Shown: positions 8,690 to 17,941, counted from the first letter of the stretch. The stretch: 64,000 nucleotides of DNA from JAEUOS01 sp040382235 (GCA_040382235.1 JBEIFV010000014.1:3688-67687), one strand, 5' to 3'. Translations and numbers: made by a program. The notes: generated by a model not told the origin, from the letters alone.

Positions 8690-9604
8690 TCAATCCGCAT
8701 CCGGGTCGGCGAACATGCGGGGCGCGGACGCGTCGGCGCACGGCTCTTCGTCGAATGCGATGTCGCCTGCGGTCCCCGGGTTCGCTTCGAGCTCTGCAAA
8801 ATCGAATAGCGTTCGGTCCATCAGATGGGACGGCGCGACACTTGAAAGACTGGTAAAGATCGATTCGACACGCCCCGGAAAACGCTTTTCCCACTCGCGC
8901 AGCAATGCCTTGAGTTCGCGCCGCTTGAGTGTCTCCTGCGAGCCGCACAGGTCGCAGGGAATAATGGGGAATTTTCTCTCGTCCGCAAAGCGCGCAAGAT
9001 CCGATTCCTTGACGTAGGCCAGCGGGCGAATCACCACATGGCGCCCGTCGTCGGACTTGAGCTTCGGCGGCATCGACTTCATCTTGCCGTTGTAGAACAT
9101 GTTGAGAAAGAGAGTTTCAAGAATGTCGTCGCGGTGGTGGCCCAGTGCGATCTTGGTCGCTCCGAGTTCGGACGCCACCCGATACAGGATGCCGCGGCGC
9201 AGGCGAGAGCATAGTGCGCAGGTAGTCTTGCCTTCGGGCACCACCCGCTTGACGATCGAATAGGTATCCTCTTCCTCGATGTGAAACGGCACGCCGCGGG
9301 CGCGCAGATAGTCCGGCAATACATGTGCGGGAAACCCTGGCTGCTTCTGGTCGAGATTGACCGCGATCAGCTCGAAGGAGATCGGCGCGCGCTCGCGCAA
9401 CTTCAACAGTATCTCGAGAAGGCCGAAACTATCCTTGCCGCCGGACAGGCAAACCATGACCCGGTCGCCTTCCTCGATCATCCTGAAATCGCCGATCGCC
9501 TGGCCCGCCAGACGCGTCAGACGCTTCTCGAGCCGATTGCTCTCGAACACTCGCTTGCGCTCCTTGATGCCGAATACGATGGGGCGTTCAATCATCTGTT
9601 GCAT
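8690..9604 (-). CDS. ttcA: tRNA 2-thiocytidine(32) synthetase TtcA
   Basis: The 304-residue protein has the ATP-pyrophosphatase PP-loop SGGKDS at residues 54-59 and the two TtcA CxxC pairs, C129/C132 (CALC) and C217/C220 (CDLC), which hold the Fe-S cluster. The GHHRDDILETLFLNMFYNGKMKSMPPK block is typical. TtcA thiolates cytidine 32 in several tRNAs in the cytoplasm. The C-terminal tail after about residue 275 is acidic, variable and slightly longer than in enterobacterial TtcA. The gene ends 156 bp from the convergent PhzF-like gene and lies downstream of the FolM-like reductase. Confidence 0.95.
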   Translation of the reverse strand: MQQMIERPIVFGIKERKRVFESNRLEKRLTRLAGQAIGDFRMIEEGDRVMVCLSGGKDSFGLLEILLKLRERAPISFELIAVNLDQKQPGFPAHVLPDYLRARGVPFHIEEEDTYSIVKRVVPEGKTTCALCSRLRRGILYRVASELGATKIALGHHRDDILETLFLNMFYNGKMKSMPPKLKSDDGRHVVIRPLAYVKESDLARFADERKFPIIPCDLCGSQETLKRRELKALLREWEKRFPGRVESIFTSLSSVAPSHLMDRTLFDFAELEANPGTAGDIAFDEEPCADASAPRMFADPDAD

Positions 9605-9664
9605 GGCGGGTCCAGTGGCATTAGCGGTAGAAATTCATGGCATTGCGGGCGTGACCCTGTCTTT

Positions 9665-10429
9665 TCACAGGTAAATCGAACGCCCGCCGTCGACGGCAAT
9701 AATCTGGCCTGTAATGAAATCGGCGTCACAAAACAAGAATCGCACTGCGCGTGCGATCGCATCCGTGCCGCCTTCACGCGCCAGCGGGGTTGTGGCCATG
9801 ATGCGCGCCTGCTCGGCGCGCTCGATCCGGCCCAGCGCAACTTCGGCGGCATCGGGCCAGTCGATCGGACCGGGCGCCACACCATTGACCCGTATCGCGG
9901 GCGCCAGTTCAAGCGCCAATGAACGCGTGAGACCGGCCAGACCCGCCTTGGCGATGGTATATACCGCGTAGTCCTTGAGCGGTCGCTCGGCGTGGATATC
10001 GACGATGTTGACGATTGCGCCACGTGTGGCCGTCAGCGCCGGTGTCGCTGCCTGGGAAAGGAACAACGGCGCCTTGAGATTGCTGGCCATCAGATCGTCC
10101 CAGTTTGCCTCGCTGATGGTTCCAATCGGCGTCGGGAAAAATGCCGAAGCGTTGTTCACCAGACCGTCGAGCCTGCCGAATCTTGTCAGCGCCATTTCAA
10201 CCAATGCAGGCAGGGCGGCGGTGTCAGCCAGATCCAGCGCCATCAAATGCGCGGAGGCGCTTCGCAATCCGTTGAGGCTATCGCACAACATGCGAGCTTC
10301 CCCGGCATGGCCCCGATGGTGGATCAGCACGTTGCCGCCCGCGGCATGCAGCAAGCGGGTGGTGGCGGCGCCGACCCGGCGTGCCGCCCCGGTGATCAGA
10401 AAAACCTTGCCGGCCAACGCATGTTCCAT
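9665..10429 (-). CDS. folM: FolM-like pteridine reductase (SDR family)
   Basis: Translation from the ATG at 10429 gives 254 residues, the normal SDR length; the open frame upstream to 10762 is unsupported. The Rossmann motif is TGAARRVG (residues 13-20), where the arginines replace the usual glycine spacing as in pteridine reductases. It continues with VNNASAFFPTPIG, a catalytic YTIAK and the NGVAPGPI loop. FolM-type enzymes reduce dihydromonapterin or dihydrofolate with NADPH. The gene precedes ttcA by 60 bp on the same strand and diverges from the methyltransferase gene. Confidence 0.88.
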   Translation of the reverse strand: MEHALAGKVFLITGAARRVGAATTRLLHAAGGNVLIHHRGHAGEARMLCDSLNGLRSASAHLMALDLADTAALPALVEMALTRFGRLDGLVNNASAFFPTPIGTISEANWDDLMASNLKAPLFLSQAATPALTATRGAIVNIVDIHAERPLKDYAVYTIAKAGLAGLTRSLALELAPAIRVNGVAPGPIDWPDAAEVALGRIERAEQARIMATTPLAREGGTDAIARAVRFLFCDADFITGQIIAVDGGRSIYL

Positions 10430-10684
10430 GATTTGATGCCCACTCAATCCGACCGACGATTTTACCCGCCACCCCGCGCAGTGCCATCCAATAACCAGCC
10501 AGGATTGCGCCGATGTCAATTCTTTTGCACAAGGAGTTTTTTCAGTATGCGAAAATCTGCCCTCCTCTGAATCCGGATACAAACTGATGTGGAAACTTTT
10601 ATCCGGACCCGGAACGGCGCTGTCGCCCTGTCGGCGAGACGGCGCATGCGACAGACCGCGGCGGATGCGCGCAGGGGAGTCGCC

Positions 10685-11821
10685 GTGACAGAGCTGGCCA
10701 TCGGGAATGAAGACCAGGATGCCACCGCCCTGATCGTCGAGGCGGTCGCCAGCGCCGATCACTGGCTCTCGTACGCCCGCTATATGGAACTGGCGCTCTA
10801 TGCGCCAGGCGTTGGCTACTATTCCAGCGATCGGCGCAAATTCGGTGAGGCCGGCGATTTTGTAACCGCCAGCGGCATTTCAAACCTGTTCGGTGCAACG
10901 CTGGCGCGCCAGGTGGTCGAGATCTGTGCCGCGGCGGAACCGCATGTTCTCGAGTTCGGTGCCGGCAGCGGCGCGCTTGCCGCCGATATTCTCAACGCAA
11001 GCGATACCGCCATCGAAACCTATTCGATCCTCGAGCTGTCGCCTGCGCTACGCCTGCGGCAGCAGGCCACGCTTGCCGAGCGTGCGCCTCTACACGCCAA
11101 CCGGGTGCGCTGGCTGGATGCGCTTCCTGCCCGTTTTTCCGGCTGCATCATTGCCAATGAAGTGCTCGACGCCATGCCGGTGCATCTGCTGCACTGGGCA
11201 AGCGATGGCCTGCTTGAACGAGGCGTGACGCTGCGCGCCAATGCGCTGGCGCTGGCCGACAGGCCGGCCCAGGGCGAGCTTGCGCTGGTGGGACAGGCTT
11301 TGGCCGCCAAGTTCGGATTGGCGGCGGGATATGTGAGCGAAGTCAACCTCGCTGCGCGCGCCTGGACCCGCTCCCTGGCTGACTTGCTTGAGACCGGCGC
11401 GGCATTGCTGGTCGACTACGGCTTTCCTGCGCCTGAGTATTACCACGCGCAGCGCGGTTCCGGAACCCTGATGTGCCACTACCGCCATCGGGCGATCGAT
11501 AACCCGCTGTTCCGCCCGGGCGCGGCGGACATCACCGCGCACATTGACTTTTCGGCCATTGCCGCGGCCGCCATCGATTCGGGGCTAGACCTTTTGGGCT
11601 ACACCAGCCAGGCAAACTTTCTGATCAACTGCGGCATCACGGACCTGCTAGCAGCGACCCCCGCCTCCAACGCCGCCGCCTATCTGCCACTGACCAACCA
11701 GGCCAACCGCCTGCTGTCACCCGCTGAAATGGGCGAACTCTTCAAGGTGATCGCATTGGGGCGAGGTATTGACGACAACTTGTCGGGATTTTCGCGTGGC
11801 GACCGCCGCCAAGGTTTGTAG
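10685..11821 (+). CDS. MidA/NDUFAF7-family SAM-dependent methyltransferase
   Basis: The GTG at 10685 is chosen because AGGGGAG sits just upstream (10673-10679) and it gives 378 residues, near family length; in-frame starts at 10589 and 10646 are alternatives. The pattern is that of COG1565: YMELALYAPGVGYYSS, GDFVTASGISNLFGATLA, the SAM-binding VLEFGAGSGALAADIL, and IIANEVLDAMPVHLL. Mitochondrial NDUFAF7 methylates an arginine of a complex I subunit; the bacterial role is less certain. A diheme cytochrome c gene follows 3 bp after the stop, suggesting co-transcription with a respiratory theme. Confidence 0.9.
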   Translation: MTELAIGNEDQDATALIVEAVASADHWLSYARYMELALYAPGVGYYSSDRRKFGEAGDFVTASGISNLFGATLARQVVEICAAAEPHVLEFGAGSGALAADILNASDTAIETYSILELSPALRLRQQATLAERAPLHANRVRWLDALPARFSGCIIANEVLDAMPVHLLHWASDGLLERGVTLRANALALADRPAQGELALVGQALAAKFGLAAGYVSEVNLAARAWTRSLADLLETGAALLVDYGFPAPEYYHAQRGSGTLMCHYRHRAIDNPLFRPGAADITAHIDFSAIAAAAIDSGLDLLGYTSQANFLINCGITDLLAATPASNAAAYLPLTNQANRLLSPAEMGELFKVIALGRGIDDNLSGFSRGDRRQGL

Positions 11822-11824
11822 CGC

Positions 11825-12484
11825 GTGAAGTGGCTCGCCGCCTGCGTTCTTGTATCACTGGGCGCCGCCACCAGCGCCGCGGACCCGGACGCGTCAATGC
11901 GCGCGGCGCGCGAACGCTGGCAGAAGAGCCCGCACGGCGAGATGCTGACGCGCATCATTCCGCCGTACCTCGAGCCTTCGGGCCTGCCGGAACCTGGATC
12001 AATGGGCGCGCGCCTGACCGCGCGCTATTGCGTGCAGTGCCACAACCTGGCCAGCCCGGCCATGCATCACGCCGAAAAATGGCCGGCGATCGTCGAGCGC
12101 ATGCTGCCGCGCATGCAGGGCCGCGGCAACATGGGGCCGTTGATGCAAGGCCTGATGACCGACACGGAAGCGCCGACACCTGCGGATGTCCGGAGTCTTG
12201 TGGCCTACCTGCAAAAGCATGGCCAGTTGCGCATCGAGCCGGAAGCGCTGCCGGAAGCCGGGCGTTCGCGCGCCTGGACCAGCTATACCCAGGCCTGCGG
12301 CCAGTGCCACACCCTGCCTGATCCGCGGCGCCACACCCGTGACGAATGGCCGGCGGTGGTGGCACGCATGGAGAAAAACATGCAATGGATGAATCGTGTC
12401 ATCGGCTCCAAGGCCGACCCGCGCGAACCGCAATACCGCAGCGACGAAATCGTCAGCTATCTGCAGAAACACGCGCGCCGCTGA
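11825..12484 (+). CDS. Diheme c-type cytochrome, exported
   Basis: Translation begins at a GTG 3 bp after the methyltransferase stop. The 219-residue product has a signal peptide (WLAACVLVSLGAATSA, cleavage near residue 18). It carries two haem-attachment motifs, CVQCH at residues 69-73 and CGQCH at 158-162, each in a repeated unit of about 90 residues containing a W-P-x-V-x-x-M segment (WPAIVERM and WPAVVARM). This indicates an internal duplication. It is probably a periplasmic electron carrier; its donor and acceptor are not apparent. The RSDEIVSYLQKHA end is typical of small cytochromes c. Confidence 0.9.
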   Translation: MKWLAACVLVSLGAATSAADPDASMRAARERWQKSPHGEMLTRIIPPYLEPSGLPEPGSMGARLTARYCVQCHNLASPAMHHAEKWPAIVERMLPRMQGRGNMGPLMQGLMTDTEAPTPADVRSLVAYLQKHGQLRIEPEALPEAGRSRAWTSYTQACGQCHTLPDPRRHTRDEWPAVVARMEKNMQWMNRVIGSKADPREPQYRSDEIVSYLQKHARR

Positions 12485-12504
12485 GCGGTCGCGCGCCAGG
12501 CTGG

Positions 12505-13127
12505 CTAACGTTTGGGCACGCCCATGCCGCGCTTGACTGCCGGCCGCGCACCGAGCATGTCATACCAGCGTTTCACGTTGGGAAACTCTGCAAGGTCGAC
12601 CGCATGCCATTCGTGACGGGCAATCCACGGGTAGGTTGCCATGTCGGCAATACTGTACTGACCGGCCGCGAGATACGGCTCGGTCGCGAGGCGCTTGTCG
12701 AGCACCCCGTACAAGCGGCGCGTTTCCTTGCCGTAACGCTCGATGCCATAGGGGATCTTCTCCTTGGCCGCGCGCATGAAGTGATGCGCCTGGCCGATCA
12801 TCGGGCCCACCCCCCCATCTGGAACATCAGCCATTGCAGGACGTCGTACTTGCCACGCGCCGACTTCGGCAGGAACTTCCCCGTCTTGCCCGCCAGATAC
12901 ACAAGGATCGCGCCGGATTCAAACAGGTTGATTGGCTTGCCGTCCGGGCCATCGGAATCGGTGATCGCCGGAATCTTGCTGTTCGGATTGAGCGCCATGA
13001 ATTCGGGCGTGAACTGGTCGTTCTGGCCGATATTGATCTCATGGGTGCGGTAAGCGAGCTTGCACTCCTCGAGCATGATGGAAACCTTGCGGCCGTTCGG
13101 CGTGGCCCATGTGTACAGATCGATCAT
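12505..13127 (-). pseudogene. YfcG/YghU-like glutathione S-transferase, frameshifted in a G7 run
   Basis: The ATG at 13127, preceded by GGGGGA, starts a protein beginning MIDLYTWATPNGRK that runs in frame through LQWLMFQMGG. In the G7 run (C7 at 12810-12816 on the plus strand) the frame must move by one base to continue as VGPMIGQAHHF to the natural end at 12505. One additional G would restore a complete protein of about 207 residues. Both halves are well conserved: the thioredoxin-like N-domain with SKIPAI and FESGAILVYL, and the helical C-domain with YSIADMATYPW. YfcG-type enzymes act as glutathione-dependent disulfide reductases. The event may be a real mutation, a slippage variant or a homopolymer sequencing error. 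Confidence 0.85.
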
Positions 13128-13190
13128 GCAATCCCCCGGTTTTTTTGAAAGGACGTACGCTATCACAGGCACCTGCAATACAATCCGGCA

Positions 13191-13385
13191 ATGCTCAAAT
13201 GGCTGGTCGTATTCGTCCTCGCATCGATCGTGTTCTCGGCGATACTGCCGCGCCTCGCCCGCTTCGGCATCGGGCGCCTGCCGGGCGACTTCCGGATTCG
13301 CGTGCGCCAAACCGAAATCGCGGTGCCGCTCACTTCGACGGCGATTTTCGCGGTTTGCTTCTGGCTTGTTGGCAGGCTGATCTGA
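13191..13385 (+). CDS. DUF2905-family small membrane protein
   Basis: This 64-residue protein consists of an N-terminal membrane segment (WLVVFVLASIVFSAIL), the family hallmark GRLPGDFRIR, and a second hydrophobic segment (TSTAIFAVCFWLVGRL). The two-segment layout with GxLPGD between them defines DUF2905, whose function is unknown. It is divergent from the GST gene, with 63 bp between the starts. Confidence 0.85.
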   Translation: MLKWLVVFVLASIVFSAILPRLARFGIGRLPGDFRIRVRQTEIAVPLTSTAIFAVCFWLVGRLI

Positions 13386-13615
13386 AGCTTGCGCAAATCC
13401 TCGGCAGGGGTTGACGCGTTTGCCAGGCGCGCTGGCATGCACCGGCTTCACATTGACGGGCGACTTCGATAAACGGGGCGCTACGTTCTCACATGTGCGG
13501 ACCCCGGCTGGGGTATTCGCGCAGACCAGGGCGTCGACCCGGACAGACAGGTGTCGACCTGAAAAACAGGCATGTTTGAGGTATTCTCATTAGTCAAACT
13601 TCGCAAAGAGCAACC

Positions 13616-14407
13616 ATGCCTTCATCGTGCATTCTCCTCTCGATTGGCGACGGCGTCGCCGAAGTAACCCTGAATCGGCCGGACAAGCTCAACAGTTTCA
13701 CGCGCGTCATGCATGCTGAACTGCGTGCAGCGCTGGCATCGATTCGCAATGACACGTCGGTTCGCGCAATCCTGCTTACCGGTGCCGGGCGCGGATTTTG
13801 CGCGGGCCAGGATCTGGACGACGTGATCGATCCGGCGACCGGCAAGCCCGGTACGGTCAGCAATACGCTATTGGAAGACTACAACCCGCTGATCAGTGCC
13901 TTGCATGAATCTCCCTTGCCGGTGGTGTGCGCGGTCAACGGTGTAGCGGCGGGCGCCGGGGCGAACATCGCATTGGCATGCGACGTGATTGTGGCGGCGC
14001 GCTCGGCGGTGTTTCTGCAGGCCTTTGCGAAAATCGGGCTGGTGCCCGATGCCGGCGGCAGCTATTTTCTGCCGCGCCTGGTTGGCATGGCCCGTGCAAA
14101 GGGCCTCGCGATGCTGGCTGACAAGTTGGCGGCGGAAACCGCCCTGCAGTGGGGCCTGATCTGGCAGGTGGTTGACGACGATAGCCTGATGGCGGAAACG
14201 CGAGGCCTGGCACGGCATCTGGCGACACAGCCCACCCTGGTGCTCGGCCTGATCAAGCGTGAATTTCATGCGTCGCACGGAAACTCGCTGGTCGAGCAGC
14301 TGGCACTGGAGGCCGACCTGCAATCCACGGCAGCGCAGTCTCACGACTACCACGAAGGCGTGACCGCGTTTTTGGCCAAACGCAAGCCGGTATTCGAGGG
14401 GCGATAG
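13616..14407 (+). CDS. paaG: PaaG-type enoyl-CoA hydratase/isomerase (phenylacetate degradation)
   Basis: The 263-residue crotonase-fold protein has LNRPDKLNSF, the oxyanion-hole segment AGRGFCAGQDL and the NGVAAGAGANIALACD active-site region followed by KIGLVPDAGGSYFLPRLVG. The aspartate in PDAGG, in place of the catalytic glutamate of classical enoyl-CoA hydratases, is characteristic of PaaG. PaaG isomerises ring-1,2-epoxyphenylacetyl-CoA to the oxepin form in aerobic phenylacetate catabolism. The adjacent PaaI thioesterase gene supports the call. No paaABCDE, paaZ or paaF genes are nearby, so the rest of the pathway must be elsewhere. Confidence 0.9.
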   Translation: MPSSCILLSIGDGVAEVTLNRPDKLNSFTRVMHAELRAALASIRNDTSVRAILLTGAGRGFCAGQDLDDVIDPATGKPGTVSNTLLEDYNPLISALHESPLPVVCAVNGVAAGAGANIALACDVIVAARSAVFLQAFAKIGLVPDAGGSYFLPRLVGMARAKGLAMLADKLAAETALQWGLIWQVVDDDSLMAETRGLARHLATQPTLVLGLIKREFHASHGNSLVEQLALEADLQSTAAQSHDYHEGVTAFLAKRKPVFEGR

Positions 14408-14409
14408 GT

Positions 14410-14841
14410 ATGGACACCAAGGCTATCGAACTCGCCCGGCGCGCGGCGGATTCGATGTACGGAAACGATACCTGCAGCAAATGGCTCGGCATGACCCTGG
14501 AAGAGGTGCGCCCCGGCTATGCGCGCATGCGCATGCCGGTCCGACCTGAATTCCTCAATGGCCTGGGCATCTGCCACGGCGGACTCATGTTCACCCTGGC
14601 GGATTCGACTTTCGCTTTCGCCTGCAACAGCTACAACATCCCGGCTGTCGCATCCGGATGCGCGATCGAATTCCTCAAATCCGTCAAAGGGGGGGACGTG
14701 CTTGTAGCTGAGGGCCAGGAGCAAACCCTGTCTGGCAGGCACGGGGTCTACGACATCAAGGTCACCAATTCCGGTGGCGAAGTCGTGGCCATGTTTCGCG
14801 GAAAATCGGCGCAGTTGAAGGGCGAGATCGTCTCGCCCTGA
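14410..14841 (+). CDS. paaI: PaaI-type hydroxyphenylacetyl-CoA thioesterase
   Basis: The 143-residue hotdog-fold protein has the PaaI segment NGLGICHGGLMFTLADS, with HGG at residues 56-58 and the catalytic aspartate D65. PaaI hydrolyses ring-hydroxylated phenylacetyl-CoA by-products, releasing CoA and preventing its trapping. It begins 2 bp after the paaG stop, so the two genes are co-transcribed. About 270 bp without a convincing gene follow before the FecR-domain gene. Confidence 0.92.
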   Translation: MDTKAIELARRAADSMYGNDTCSKWLGMTLEEVRPGYARMRMPVRPEFLNGLGICHGGLMFTLADSTFAFACNSYNIPAVASGCAIEFLKSVKGGDVLVAEGQEQTLSGRHGVYDIKVTNSGGEVVAMFRGKSAQLKGEIVSP

Positions 14842-15110
14842 CCGTTCGTCGTCTCAATTGATCCGGTACGCGCACGGCGTTTCCAATTATTCTTGCGTTG
14901 AGCGATTATTTCTGCCTGAAATGGCCGGGGCTGCCGCAGTCTTGCGCTCACATCAATTTTTCGGATCTCAAAACTGCGTGCAGTGAGACGATAACAAGCG
15001 AGTCAGGCGACAGATGCGGCGCGCGATCTTGATTTCGATTGCAGCTGCCTGTTCCGAAGCGTGCTTAGGGCCTGCGATGCCCGGAAACCTTTCGATATTG
15101 GAGCGTTGTC

Positions 15111-15803
15111 ATGAAAATTCGACAATTGATCACCCTGCTTGGCGCGTTTGCGGGAGTGCTTTCAAGCGTGCCTGCAAGCGCCGCCGACGCCGGATCGATC
15201 CAGCAGTTATCCGGCAACGTCACCATAGTCGGTGCCGATCGCAGTACCAGGAAGGCCGGCCCGCGGGAAAGGATTCAGTCCGGGGACACCATCACGACTG
15301 AAGCCAGGAGCGAGGCGATGATCAAGATGGCCGATGATTCGTCGGTCTTGTTGCGGCCGAACACGCAATTCCAGTTCACGGATTTCAAATTCGAGCAGAA
15401 ACCAACGGACTCATCGTTTGTGTCCCTGCTGCGAGGCACTGCGCGACTTGTTTCAGGTTTGATAGGAAAGAATGTACCTTCGCGAGTGTCGGTGTCGGCA
15501 GCCACGGCAACCATCGGCATTCGAGGCACCGACTTCGAGGTGTCCGTTATCACCGAAGACACCGCAGACACGCGCGCCGGCGTCTACAACTACGTCCGTG
15601 ACGGCGCCACCAACGTGCAGATCGCCAGTGGTCAAGCCCTTGATGTACGCAAGGAGCAAACCGCTTTCGCGCCGCAGAATCCAAGACCGGGCGAAGATGC
15701 GCTGCAACTGCTTCGCGAAACCCCGATCTTCCTGCAGCAAGGTGGCGGCCTGGACGCCTTGATCCAGTCGATCATCATCATGCCTCCCATGATGATGCGA
15801 TAA
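15111..15803 (+). CDS. FecR-domain secreted protein
   Basis: The 230-residue protein has a signal peptide ending at ASAAD (about residue 25) and a FecR domain: a GNVTIVGADRSTRKAGPRERIQ strand region, GDTITTEARSEAMIKMADDSSVLLRPNTQFQF, and TATIGIRGTDFEV. It has no sigma-regulator transmembrane architecture. Soluble FecR-domain proteins of this type are usually periplasmic or surface proteins of unknown function, often encoded with autotransporters or adhesins. GGAG lies 8 bases before the ATG. The gene converges with a hydrolase and lies 0.9 kb from an autotransporter barrel. The C-terminus is rich in Ile/Met/Pro (IIIMPPMMM). Confidence 0.8.
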   Translation: MKIRQLITLLGAFAGVLSSVPASAADAGSIQQLSGNVTIVGADRSTRKAGPRERIQSGDTITTEARSEAMIKMADDSSVLLRPNTQFQFTDFKFEQKPTDSSFVSLLRGTARLVSGLIGKNVPSRVSVSAATATIGIRGTDFEVSVITEDTADTRAGVYNYVRDGATNVQIASGQALDVRKEQTAFAPQNPRPGEDALQLLRETPIFLQQGGGLDALIQSIIIMPPMMMR

Positions 15804-15832
15804 AGCGCAACCTGCGGCATGCGGTGCATGCC

Positions 15833-16660
15833 CTAACGCTGCAGGCAACTTTGGGCAGCCAGCTCGGCCCAATCCCGCTCCCAGCAGCACACATGGTCAT
15901 AGCTTTCGCGGTCAATGACGCGCGCGCTGGTAAGTGCCAGGAAGCGACGCTGCGTATGCGGCGGTACCAGGGTGTCGAGCTTACCCCTGAAATGCACCTG
16001 ACTCACCCGATTCAGACCGGTGGCGTAGTCGGCCGGATTGAGCGATGTCGCAAGGCGCGATACCTTGATGGCATCGGTCCAGGCGTGCGTATCCAGGGGC
16101 GCGGCGACCGTCACCAGACAACGCACGTCGCTGCGCCTGGCGGCAACCAGGGCTGCCATCGCGCCACCTCCCGAGTAGCCAACCAGGTTGAGGTGGCTCG
16201 CGCCATGTGATCGCTTAAGCGCTTCCACCGCCTGATCGGTCGCGGCAACCGCGTCTTCGCTGAAGCGCCCGCCAGTCCACAAGGCAGGGTCACATTGCAG
16301 CAATTCCGCTTCAGCAAGAAACTGGCAAGGCCGGCCCAGATAAGCGACCGCGCTGGAAGGATCCATCAAGGCCATTTGAAGCACCACAAACTTGACGGGC
16401 GTGGGGTCATGCGGCGGTTCATCCGGTCGCCGCCACGGCGCGCCATCGCTTTCAATATAGACCGTCAGACCATGAGGAGGACCAACTGCAGGTGCACGCC
16501 GCGCAAATGCCCGCAACCTTGAATCGGGCACCCCCGACGGAACGAAACCTGCTGCGCCCGCAGCGTCGCCCAGCCTCTCGGCAGGCGACTGAACCAGGGC
16601 ACATGCGCACAACACCGCAGTCAGGCAACCCGCAACAGTCCTGCCTGGCAGGCGCAACAT
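15833..16660 (-). CDS. Exported alpha/beta-hydrolase
   Basis: The chosen ATG (16660) gives 275 residues; a TTG at 16699 is an alternative. A hydrophobic leader (VAGCLTAVLCACALV) includes cysteines that could serve as a lipoprotein site, although none matches the lipobox at the normal position. The nucleophile elbow is GYSGGG, and FRGKLDTLVPPHTQ and YDHVCCW supply plausible acid and histidine regions. The substrate is unknown. It starts about 50 bp downstream of the autotransporter gene on the same strand and is probably co-transcribed with it. Confidence 0.75.
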   Translation of the reverse strand: MLRLPGRTVAGCLTAVLCACALVQSPAERLGDAAGAAGFVPSGVPDSRLRAFARRAPAVGPPHGLTVYIESDGAPWRRPDEPPHDPTPVKFVVLQMALMDPSSAVAYLGRPCQFLAEAELLQCDPALWTGGRFSEDAVAATDQAVEALKRSHGASHLNLVGYSGGGAMAALVAARRSDVRCLVTVAAPLDTHAWTDAIKVSRLATSLNPADYATGLNRVSQVHFRGKLDTLVPPHTQRRFLALTSARVIDRESYDHVCCWERDWAELAAQSCLQR

Positions 16661-16709
16661 CCTCAAGCGTCGGGAGCTCAACTTCCCGGCGCGCCGCAAA
16701 TCAAGAGTC

Positions 16710-17756
16710 CTAGAACCGGACGCCCAGATTGAGGAGCAGTTGGTTGTTCTTCACCTGTGACCGGCTTTGCTCGGACGAGTACTGAATGCCCCCGTACAGC
16801 GACCCGCCCGACGTGAAGCGGATACCGACCACCGGTGTCCAGGCATCACGATCATTCGCAGCGGTCTGTCCGCCAACGGGCGCCTGGTCAGGTCTGCGGA
16901 TGTCGTAGATGTAGCTCAGACCAAAGTACGGGACAACCGATCCGAAGTTGTAGCCAGCCTGGCCGCTCAATCTAAGTTGGGAAAGGCTTACCTTGCCATC
17001 GCGAACAAAGGTTCCGTTCGACAACGTGTAGGCACCAAGGCGATCATCAACCGCCAACAACGCGCCGCGCCCGGTGAGTTGCCATTTGCCGATGGGCTGC
17101 CTAAAAGAGAGCCCGATACTGCCAAGCGTACGATCCGAACGGAGCGTACCTGTGGCGCCAAATTGCGTGGTATCGATTTTGGTGCGCCCGAAGCCAAGGG
17201 TCGCATCCAGGGCCCACGCCCGGTTAAGCGGAATTCCGATGTAAGGGGTGATCGTGTATCCGCTGCCCTTGAGCGTACCGGACAAGGCGGTTCCATTGAT
17301 CCCGATGTCGCTGCGATCCCCCGCCAGCGCAACACCCACTATAACGTTGTTGGCAAGCCGGTAATCAACACCGGTCATGAGTACGTCTACGGTGCCACTG
17401 CTCTGCAAGGGCTGGAATGAATAGCCAACCTTGTTCTGCGAATACGCAACCCACGCATTCCAGGCTTTGCCGCCTGGCGCTGCGGCCGCACCGCTCTGCC
17501 CTTGGCCCGGCAGCGCGAAGCGCCGGACGCCGTTCGAAGCCCCAGGCAGGCCGCCAGGCGATCCGCCACCCGCGAGATCGCCGACGATACCCGCCAAGGC
17601 TGCCAAACCCGCAGCCGCCTGCGGGGTAAGGGTGGTACCGACCACAGACGCAGTGCCCGTTGAAGCCAACGCAGGATTTGAGTTGAGGCTCACGAAAAAC
17701 CCCAAAACCAACGCAAGCGCACATTGGCTGAAGTATCTAAATCCGGTAGAAAACAT
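16710..17756 (-). CDS. Autotransporter-type outer-membrane beta-barrel protein with short passenger
   Basis: A GGGGGTGA ribosome site precedes the ATG at 17756. The 348-residue protein has a signal peptide ending near ALA-ST (residue 32), then about 75 residues rich in Ala, Gly and Pro. From about residue 107 (KAWNAWVAYSQNKV) alternating amphipathic strands form an autotransporter-like barrel ending in the outer-membrane signature LLLNLGVRF with a terminal Phe. The passenger is too short for a beta-helix adhesin, so this may be a stand-alone barrel. The hydrolase gene follows on the same strand and a FecR-domain gene lies opposite. Confidence 0.8.
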   Translation of the reverse strand: MFSTGFRYFSQCALALVLGFFVSLNSNPALASTGTASVVGTTLTPQAAAGLAALAGIVGDLAGGGSPGGLPGASNGVRRFALPGQGQSGAAAAPGGKAWNAWVAYSQNKVGYSFQPLQSSGTVDVLMTGVDYRLANNVIVGVALAGDRSDIGINGTALSGTLKGSGYTITPYIGIPLNRAWALDATLGFGRTKIDTTQFGATGTLRSDRTLGSIGLSFRQPIGKWQLTGRGALLAVDDRLGAYTLSNGTFVRDGKVSLSQLRLSGQAGYNFGSVVPYFGLSYIYDIRRPDQAPVGGQTAANDRDAWTPVVGIRFTSGGSLYGGIQYSSEQSRSQVKNNQLLLNLGVRF

Positions 17757-17835
17757 GCTTCACCCCCACAAAACTGCGCCGACAAATGAACCGGCCTACT
17801 TGCTCTACTGGTGTGTTCACAAACTCTAATTCAAG

Positions 17836-17863
17836 ATTGTATCACTTTGCAATCACAACTCAA
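17836..17863 (-). promoter_or_regulatory. Candidate promoter of the autotransporter gene
   Basis: On the minus strand TTGAGT (17858-17863) and TACAAT (17836-17841) are separated by 16 bp, inside a markedly AT-rich stretch of about 185 bp (17757-17941). The predicted start near 17829 would leave a leader of about 70 bases before the ATG at 17756. Confidence 0.4.
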
Positions 17864-17941
17864 GTTAACTTTTAACCTAGATATTCTCGCCAATCCATTG
17901 TTTTTTATATATTTTAATGGGAATCAATAAGAGTGAATTTA

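Noticed and set aside
10430..10762. Upstream extension of the FolM-like reductase
   Set aside because: The extension overlaps the divergent methyltransferase N-terminus and has no homology; the SDR fold starts at residue 1 from the ATG at 10429.
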